A stretch of DNA of 64,000 bases from Tribonema minus (taxonomy: Eukaryota > Sar > Xanthophyceae > Tribonematales > Tribonemataceae), in the NCBI GenBank assembly GCA_017506865.1, contig JAFCMP010000513.1, positions 620,001 through 684,000 of the forward strand. The letters are read 5' to 3'. How positions within the stretch are numbered: position 1 is the stretch's first letter; every line of letters begins with the position of its first letter. Shown one piece after another: positions 56,423 through 64,000 of the stretch. The notes beneath the pieces are model-generated. The model worked only from the letters and a program-made list of their open reading frames with translations, did no database searches and was not told the origin of the DNA. A program made the translations under genes and the position numbers.

Positions 56423-57132
56423 GGTAACAACTCAAGGGAGTGCCTGTGACCACTGCAAGATTGCTCTAGCCCCAACCAGCGGCAGGGGTAACAATCTTGC
56501 GGTCTGGTGCCCACTGCAGAGATACCAGCCATTTGCCAGAAGCTGCTCTCGCGCAACTTGCATGCCAGGCGAAGGGGTTAACAGCTAAGTGTGATGCTCA
56601 ACTTGCATAACACAGCCGCTCTACCCCCTTCACCTCTCACACAAAAAAGCGTAACAACTGGTGACGCCGCATGCAGACTGCTCTAGCGCCGATCGAATGC
56701 GCAGCAAAGGGGCAACAACAATGTGCGGTGGCATTCCCATCACCAAGTTGCTCTTGCCCCTTATGTCAAGGGACATTCATGCAGTGTAACAGCTGATATC
56801 TAGCATGAACCACCTGCTCTTGCGCCTATGGGTGCTCAGCAAAGAAGTTGACAGCAGTAGGTGGGTAGTACCCATGCCACAACGCTGCTCTCCCCTCTTC
56901 GCTAAACACCTCCAAGCGTAACAGGTTGAAACACGCAAAGCTGCTCTCTCACCGCTAGAGTGCCACCGACGGGGTTAACAACTGTGAAGTGACAAGTCAA
57001 GCACTACACACAGCTGCTCTTACCCAGTCACTTGGCACACGAGGGCGTAACAGCTGCAGGCTTGGCTTGGCTTGTGGTGAATCTGCTGTGCACGAAGCTG
57101 CTCTTGCCTCCTGCCGTGAAAGAGGAGGTAAC
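56396..57132 (+). repeat. Eleven-unit degenerate tandem array seeded by an exon edge
   Basis: Each unit of about 70 bp has two conserved cores, GCTGCTCTTGCC and GGGGTAACAACT, about 20 to 35 bp apart. Units start near 56396, 56460, 56541, 56613, 56677, 56746, 56812, 56884, 56939, 57012 and 57096. The first unit is the end of the exon at 56238-56422 with its GTAACA donor. Confidence 0.88.
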
Positions 57133-59407
57133 AACTAGCGTGCAGGGCGTGGTGGTGGGTGCTGCTTGTGGCTGGCTTGCTTGGTGACATGGTGCACGGG
57201 CGTGAGCGTAGTACATCTGCACGGAGAACGTGTTTGGAGGGGAGGAAAAGGGGAGAAAGGGAGCGCTATGAGTAGTTTGTGATGCGCCAAACATCGCGGT
57301 GCCTGTGAGAGCATGCTGTCAGGCATTCACGCTGCCAAGCACGTCGTTGGAGCACGAAGCGCAGGACACAACGCCCGAAGTATCCATCCGAATAAAAGTG
57401 GGGGGCAACGAGATCGGGCAAACCTCTGAGCCGCACATCACCAAGGCGCGCTCGCGTATAAAAAGCAGATGAAGCATCGGTGAGATAGTGCTATCGATAG
57501 CCAGGCGCACTGACCTTAGCCGCGCGTGCTTGTGCTCGTGGGAGCTGCAGGTTGAAGGTCGGCAGATCTAGAAGGAGCTGCCCGGCCGAGGTTGCCGCTG
57601 GTGTTGCTGCCGTGCTGGTGGCGAGCTGGTGATGAGGAGAGGAGGGCCGCCGCAGAGGGCGAAGCCCTGCGCGGTGGAGGCTTCACATGCTTTGGTGGCG
57701 TGGGGGCGTCGGTTGTTGTCTTGCTTTCGAGGGAGTGACGAAGAGTGAAATGATCTGAGCTCGCAAGAGACTAAGACCCCCCGTGTAAATGAGGCCCCTG
57801 GGGTCTCTGACCCCCCCCCCCCCCCCACGGTTCTGAGAAATCTCGCGGAAATTTGAGCGGGACACTACTCACGGAAGCCTCGCATGTAAGAGTCTTGTCA
57901 ATATGGTCACATTGCTTCAGTCCACCATGGGTGTGCTACAGTGCTCCTTGACTTTTGAGCATGCAACCAAGGGGGCAAGGTCTCCAGTGTTGCTGAATGC
58001 AACTGACAAAGTGCACAGCAAGTCTGCATGTGCGCTCGTTCTGGTGCAGGCACAAATCAATCAGTCCCTAGTATGCAGAGGCGTGGAGGTGCTCAAGTCA
58101 ATGCTAGGTGTGATGATGTCACGCCGCGCTAGCATACCACTTGCATTGCAAACCGCAGTACAGCACACTAATTAATTGCACCACACAATAGACTAGGCCT
58201 CAGATTACCATTGCATCAAAACAAAAGACCCACAGAGCATGCTCAATGTCCATGGAGGCAAAGGCCCGTTTGCAGCGCAGGCTGAGGGCCAAAGACAGTC
58301 GCATGCAACTTCACATTCAGACATCAACTTACAACCTCACGAGCTACACAAAACGCTTTGCCGCAGTAGCACTCGTACCAGTTGCTGTACAGGCAGCAGG
58401 CACAACATCAACCCACGGCGGCGCCATGCGCGCAAGTCGGTCGTGCAGGTAGCACCAATCGTTGCGCCATAGGTACGCCCGCCCCGCCGGTACCCCGCTG
58501 ACTGGTGCACATTCACGCAAGTGACCTCAGCGCCGGCACCAGCTGCGTCAATCACAAAGGCCGCCCGGGCAGCGCCAGTTGCGCCGCACATGCATCGTCC
58601 GTCCGTCACGCCACGCATAGCGGGGCAGCGCACCCACTGGCAAGTACCCTCCTGCCCAGCCGTTGCGCCGTTTGCGCTGCCAGTCGCTTGTGCTCTGCAT
58701 CGGCCACTGAGCCGCCGCTCAAGTCATCATCTGCCTCGGCTCTGCAAGAGCTGTGACTCCTGGCACTTTGGCGCGTGCCATCTGGCGCGCTGTCGCTCTC
58801 AATCTCACCCGGCCTCTCGAAGCTTTTTATACCAGCAAGGGGCCACATCATAGCGTATGCATTCACCTTCAACCATTTCCGGCAGTACACACTAGCCCTG
58901 ACGCACCGTCACAGAGAGAAGCCGCACGGGGCGACAAATAGCGGCGATGGCGCACACCCGCTGATTGCCGGCAAATGTGTTTACTTGGACCCCGTGTTGC
59001 CAGATGTACAGGGCACTGTTTGCACAATGGCCACATATCAATCAAGTTTGGGCCCGATGCAGCCATGACACTTTGAAGCAGTTGGAACAGCGACGCACAG
59101 GCATGCGCAGACCAGGTGCAGAGAAAGCAGAGCAGTCACGTGCCGCATAAACTTCAACTTGAACTTGTCCGTGATTTACACATTCGCCACTTTCAAAAGC
59201 ACAGAGGACTGGCACAACGCCAGTCCCCGCCCCCAACCCCCCCCACTTCTGCGGGGCAACGGCGCAGCATACAATCAACCTCACGTGCTGAGGCACAGGC
59301 GCCTCACATCATGCAAATCTGTACAAGCAGGCGGCGGCGTTGCGCGCCCGGCGCACTATGCAGCGAGGAAGCTGTGGCGCTGCTCAGGCGGCAGCAGCGC
59401 TCAACCG
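57133..59407. other. Region without a confirmed gene; possible exons on both strands
   Basis: Plus-strand frames at 58236-58450 and 58775-59068, and minus-strand frames at 58337-58633 and 58606-58890 (AEADDDLSGGSVADAEHKR), are all protein-like and overlap. I cannot choose a strand. A C-run of 17 lies at 57811-57827. TGTAAA on the minus strand at about 59176 would serve the PIP kinase. Confidence 0.4.
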
Positions 59408-62400
59408 TCAGTCCGTCTGCTCGCGCATGAAATGCAGGAAGCGCGACGCATAGAGCTCCGGCTCCACGCAGCTGATGTCAATCTTGCTCTTGCGCAGGGA
59501 CTGCAGCGGCGGCGGCGGTGAATGCACAACGAAGAAGACGACATTTGCACAGCTCATTGAGTCAGACGTTCGGCGTACGTATGCTTTTGAGCAGCGGCGG
59601 TGTCCGGGGGAGCGGAGCTCGCAAGAGCCATGTAGCGGAGGAGAGGATGACGGCTTGCAGAGATGTCAGAATGGTCTCTGAGTACACCTAACTCCGCTTG
59701 CAAACACACTGGCCAGCCAGCAAGCGCGCTCCTCAAGGGTTAGGGTTCGGGTTTTGGGTTACATTTTGGCCCAACCGCTAGCGCTGCTGAGTACTGCTCA
59801 CGAATGATGCGCATCGACTTGGTGCAGGTTGTTCAGATGTTCCGACGAGCACCCACTGGTGCAAATGCGCAGGGGCTGACGGCGCAGACAGCGGCACGAC
59901 TGGCTTGACGGCCTCAGCAACTAACCCTAACCCTAATGCTAACTCTAGCCCACGCATGGAGTAGACCTACCTCACTGCCACGCCTAGCCGAAGCGAGACT
60001 GCGAACGCAAATGCTCACATCACATCATGCTGCGCGGCGCAGGCCACCGGGTGTGCTTCAGGTCTCAGGTTCCTGACAGCATATACGTGCATACCTACAA
60101 GCCCTAACCCTAACCCCACCAACGCCGCCTCACCGTGAGCGCTGTCTCGGCCGCGTTTGACAATGCATACCTGCATACCCACAAGCCCTACACCTAATTC
60201 CACCGACGCTGCTTTGCATTGAGCGCCATCTCGGCGCGTTTGACGACGCATATCTGCATACCCACAAGCCCTAAACCTAGTAGTACCGCTCACCTTGAGC
60301 GCCGTCTCGGCGTGTTTGCGTATGTTGTACTCCTGCAGTACGTCGATGATGCCCATGAAGTAGATCTCGTTGCCACGCCTGGGCGGCTCGTCTTGCTTGC
60401 TCATCTGCAGCACCGCGCGCGCGCGCGTGATGGCAGCAGTGTGCACGGTTCAGATGTGGGACGCCACGCTCAACAACTTGACAATGCCGCACGGCGCATC
60501 AGCAGATGACGATGATCTACCTCTTTTTTTTAATGGTTGATCGCACAAAAGTGTCTGTCAACATGAGCCTTGCTCCTTTGTGCAACGCACAGTTGGATTG
60601 GCCTCACATCAGCTGCCATCAACGGAAGTGCATCTTGCAGCTACTGGGTATGATGATGTAGGTGCTTGCAGCGTTAGTTAGACAGGCAGCTTTCAGAAAA
60701 CACCATGCCTCAGCGGAAGCGGCTCGACCTGTACCCTAACCCTACCCCTTACCCTAGTCTGATCATCTGCGACGCCCAGCGCGCATTTGACAACAGCACA
60801 TCCATCTTGCAGCTCTCATCTACAGGACTGTGTATAAAGGTGATAGGTGATTGTGACGGTGGCTGGACAGGCCTGACCCTAACCCTAACCCTAACCCTAC
60901 CGTAACCCTAACCCTAACCCGAACTCAAACCCTAACCTACCCTTAAGCGCGCCCCAACCGCACTCACATCGCTGTAGATACCAAGGTCGCTGCGACGCTC
61001 AATCAGCCCCCCCGGCCGCATGCGCCGCTTCACGGAATGCCGCCGCCCCATCAGAACCACAGGCCCCGCCCCCGCCCCCCCCCCGCCCCCCGCCGCCCCC
61101 CTATGTATCGGCAGCGTCGCCGCATTCGCCGCGACCATCGCCTCCATCGCCGCCACCGCCGCCGCCGCTGCGCTGCCGGCGCCGCTGACCGCCGCCGCCG
61201 CGCCGCCGCCGACCGTCGCCATTGCCGCCGCCGCCATTGCTGCGAGGCTCGTAGGAGCAGTGCTGCAGCGGCTGAGGCCGCCGCCGGTGGCGGCGGCGCC
61301 GTCGCCGCTTTCGTCCTCCGAGCCCGGCGCAGGTGTCGCCACTGCGGGGGGAAGGCACAGGGGCATAGGGGGTTGGGGGGGGGGGGGGGTGCGGAGCGCT
61401 GTTGAGTGGGTGCGAAGATGCCATGCTGAGGCCCCCCGTGACCGTGCGCACGCGCGCGCATGCAGAGTCGCAAGTAACCCTAACCCTAACCCGGAGGCTT
61501 GATGTTGACGTTGATGCCCTGCCCTACAACACACCATTACCGTCTGGCAATAGCTGGTGGCGGCAAGGGTGTGAACGGGCCCGCCGTGACTTCACAAACA
61601 ATCCTGCGGTCAAGGCACCGGCGGCACAGGGCACCTCCAACCATCCAACTGCCCCCTCGTCCTTCCCTGCTCCAACTTCTACTTCAACTCGTGCGGCGCG
61701 CAGGCACTCACTGGCAGCGGCCGCCACGGTCGTCGCCAGGGAAGCGGTCGGCGACGGCGTGCGCGTCGCCGCCGCCGCCGCGCCACCGCTGCCGCGCGGC
61801 GGCGGCGCCGGCAGCAGCAGCGGCGCCGACGGCAGCGGCCCCAGGAAGCTCCCATCCCCCTCCCCATCCGTGTACAGGTGATCGGAGAAATCCTCCTCCG
61901 TGCCGGTGCCGTCGCCGGTGTCGCCGGCTTCGTCCGTGTCCTCCTGGTCATCGCTCTCGCCGGAGGTGCTGCCGCCGCCGCCGCCGCCGCCGCCGCGCGC
62001 GCTGCCGCGGTGCCAGTTGCCGCCGCCTGACTCGCTGCCCGTGCTCATGGGGCTGCCGGGGGACACGCTGCGCAGGCTGTACGCGCTGCCGCGCCTGCGC
62101 GCGTCACAGTTTGAAGTTGAGAAGTTGAGGTTACAGGAGCGCGGCGCGGCGTTAGCGCGGCCAGGCACGCTGCAAGAGCGATACATGAAGCTGCCAAGGC
62201 TATGTACAGCGGGCAGCTTTATGACAGGGCAGCATTGCGGATACTGTAGCGTCGGCTTGGGAGCTTAGCTTAAAGTTAGTGAGGGCATGGCAGCAGCAAA
62301 CGTACCTGGATGCATACCGATTGGTGCGCGGGCTGGCGTCATCTTCAACGTCCTCGTCGTACTCGTCGCCGTCGCCCTCCGCGCGCTGCGCCGCCGCCGC

Positions 62401-62478
62401 GGCGCCCAGCAGCTCGCTGCTGCGCTGCGGCGCGTTCGCCGCGCGGTCGGCGCCCACGTCGTCTGCAAAGGTGATGAA
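59408..62478 (-). CDS. Phosphatidylinositol phosphate kinase, C-terminal part (5' end beyond the window)
   Basis: Lipid kinase that phosphorylates the inositol ring of PI-phosphates at membranes. Five exons in phase, 378 codons: 62478-62306, 62094-61712, 61341-60968, 60404-60294, 59500-59408 (TGA). The last two give the end of the PIPK catalytic fold, YFMGIIDVLQEYNIRKHAE followed by IDISCVEPELYASRFLHFM, matching the family's conserved FGIIDxLQxY and the final xYxxRFxxFM. Before it lies an insertion of about 300 residues: acidic (DEYDEDVEDDASP, GESDDQEDTDEAGDTG), Gly-rich and Ala-rich, disordered. The catalytic MDYSLL and nucleotide-binding parts must lie right of 64000. Whether it is a 4-kinase or 5-kinase cannot be told from this part. 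Confidence 0.87.
60104..60330 (-). repeat. Junction repeat: PIP kinase exon 60404-60294 donor edge, 3 copies
   Basis: The real edge CACCTTGAGCGCCGTCTCGG at 60291 is copied at about 60132 (CACCGTGAGCGCTGTCTCGG) and 60214 (GCATTGAGCGCCATCTCGG). Each is preceded by CATACCCACAAGCCCTA-type intron sequence. Period about 80 bp. Confidence 0.92.
60873..60950. repeat. Interstitial telomere-like CCCTAA tract
   Basis: About ten CCCTAA-type units immediately downstream, in the gene's sense, of the donor of PIP kinase exon 61341-60968. Confidence 0.9.
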
Positions 62479-62765
62479 CTGCGGAGAGGGGGGAGAAGGG
62501 GGGGGGGGGGGGGGTTGATGTGTGCACATTGTATACTCACCTGTACAAAGGTGGTTTTGAAGTAGTACGCATGTATGCGCGGTCGGCGCCCACGTCATCC
62601 GCAAAGGTGATGAACTACGGAAAGGGGGGAGGGGGGGGGGGGTACATTCATGTGAGGTACATGAGGAGAAACCAACAGCTCTGCAGGGGTACGCGTGTGT
62701 GTGTGTGTCCTGCACCCAATTCATATGTCAAGGTGATGAACTGCAGAACGCAGGGAGGGGGGGGG
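62455..62765 (-). repeat. Junction repeat: PIP kinase exon 62478 acceptor edge, 3 copies
   Basis: AAAGGTGATGAACTGCGGAG at 62467 (the real acceptor) is copied at about 62605 (with CGGTCGGCGCCCACGTCATC in front) and at about 62731. Each copy is followed by a long G-run, the inverse of a C-rich polypyrimidine tract. Confidence 0.92.
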
Positions 62766-64000
62766 TGGCGACGGGGGGTGGAGGGGGGGGGGGGGGGGGG
62801 GGGCATGCACAATGCGGCATTCGTTGGCATACAAAAGTACCTGAGGAGAAGCCAACAGCCCTTCAAGTAAAGTCTACAATGGCAGGAGCACCGGCTCAAA
62901 TTGATCACAAAGGCATGCCTTCGGAGATTCAGAGCACGCGCCGCCGGGGCATGCACTGCAAGTTGAAGTGCCTTGTCGGTGGGCAGAAGGGCGAAAATGA
63001 AGTGGCCCGGGGCGATGCCATTTAGCGATGTCGTTGCACAGAGATCGTCAATGCGCCATGGGAGACTTTGTCACCAGATACAAGCAGATTCTGGTAGCAA
63101 GCTGCACATCCGCCATCTGGGGCTCATTGGCGCGCCCAAGCGAGGTTTCAAGTTGAAGTTCCTTGGATAACTTCAAGTTGAAGTACCTTATCGTAGTGCG
63201 GCCGGCAGCTGGTGTTGGCGTCGGGCGGCCGCGTGCGGTCGTGTATGCCCAGGAGCAAGCTGCGACGCGCGTAGCAGCACACACCGGCAACAACGCGACG
63301 TCAGTGTGGCCTCAACTTCAACTTGAACTTAAAATTGAACCGAAGCGCAGCGTCGTCAGCCCGTTCTACTGCGACTTGCCCCCTTAGGGATAACGTGTGT
63401 GCCTCCCTTGGCAATTGGGTTGAGGGTTGGGTCAGGGTTAGGGTTAGGCCACAACATGCGCTGCACAGCGAAGCGGCAACCCTGGCGCGATTTGACATCG
63501 TCGCGCTGGCCACACAATGCGAGGCATTGCAGCCAACCCGGAAGGAGCCCAGTAGCACGCAGAGTGGTGGTCGAGGTCTGACCCTAACCCTAACGCCAAG
63601 CGGGGCGCAACACGAGGCACTGCCACCGACACCGTGGCGTCAGCGCAACAACAGCTGCATCCACCGTGTGCAGCCGACTTATTTAGGGTTGAAATGAGAG
63701 TGAGTGAGAGTAATGGTCGAGACGCATTGCGAGGCGCACAGTGTGCCAGAGGGTTATCGCAACCAGGATCAAGGTCAGGGTTAGAATTAGGGTTAGGCGC
63801 TGAGTGCAGTGCCGATGCGCGCGATGCTTCACGCGCGGCAGCGGGGGAATCGCTGTTCAAGGGTTAGGGTTAGGGTGAGAATGAGGGTTCAGTTGAAGGC
63901 TGTCTACACAGGTCATGCCTGCAGCAAGTGGATGATGTATTTCCAAGTGCAATGATTGCAGTGATGGTGTGCATCGCCCTCATTCGTGCATGCCTGCATC
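62766..64000. other. PIP kinase intron with telomere-like and TTCAAG motifs
   Basis: No exon recognised. It contains G-runs (62780-62805), clusters of AACTTCAAGTTGAAGT at 63148-63185 and 63310-63330, and TTAGGG/CCCTAA tracts at 63430, 63580, 63775 and 63860-63875. Confidence 0.6.

Noticed and set aside
56396-57132. CRISPR-like array (regular units, variable spacers)
   Set aside because: The units are highly degenerate, spacers are not uniform, no cas genes exist, the DNA is eukaryotic, and the first unit is an exon edge.
61020-61502. 160-codon plus-strand Ala/Pro-rich ORF
   Set aside because: Antisense to PIP kinase exon 61341-60968; an artefact of GC-rich codons.
61499-62128. 209-codon plus-strand Arg/Pro-rich ORF
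   Set aside because: Antisense to PIP kinase exon 62094-61712, whose frame and splice phases are consistent with neighbouring exons.
1-64000. tRNA, rRNA or snRNA genes
   Set aside because: I scanned for conserved rRNA cores and for tRNA A/B-box pairs and saw none I could support.

Overview
This is nuclear DNA of a eukaryote that is extremely intron-rich and gene-sparse. The best guess is a green alga of the Chlamydomonadales type. That guess rests on long introns in housekeeping genes, a PPR protein with an organelle-targeting-like N-terminus, TGTAA-type poly(A) signals downstream of two stop codons, GC-rich Ala/Gly/Ser-rich exons, and many internal (CCCTAA)n tracts. It is an inference: no rRNA, tRNA or organelle marker gene is present to test it. 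I identified genes by assembling phase-compatible exons whose peptides match known families.

Layout. 114-677 (+): small CsbD-like stress protein. 3710-21359 (-): translation initiation factor eIF3 subunit L, 17 exons over 17.6 kb, only about 8% coding. 21626-33920 (+): L-type (legume-like) lectin with an N-terminal hydrophobic segment, 13 exons; possible further 3' exons for a coiled coil and membrane anchor run to 38627. 40816-43963 (-): disordered acidic exons of an unrecognised gene. 44400-46030 and 53650-54758: GC-rich coding-like blocks with internal stops. 47300-47445 (-): first exon of an EF-hand-like gene. 47665-52566 (+): PPR protein ending in an SMR-like domain. 56238-56422 (+): one orphan exon. 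59408-62478 (-): 3' half of a phosphatidylinositol phosphate kinase whose 5' part lies beyond the right edge. Two gene pairs (eIF3L/lectin and EF-hand-like/PPR) are head to head with only 266 and 219 bp between start codons.

The most striking structure is not a gene. At most exon edges that I could define, a segment spanning the exon-intron junction has been tandemly copied 2 to 11 times into the neighbouring intron, leaving partial exon copies with decoy splice sites. This holds in eIF3L, the lectin, the PPR gene, the PIP kinase and the orphan exon, and looks like a general route of intron growth here. The introns also hold short-TIR transposons with clean 8-bp target duplications (hAT type), one insertion with its empty site preserved nearby, fold-back elements, interstitial telomere-like tracts and a recurrent AACTTCAAGTT-like motif.

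The genes do not form a pathway; this is an ordinary mix of housekeeping and surface or signalling genes. Gene spans below include introns; exon coordinates are given in the evidence.
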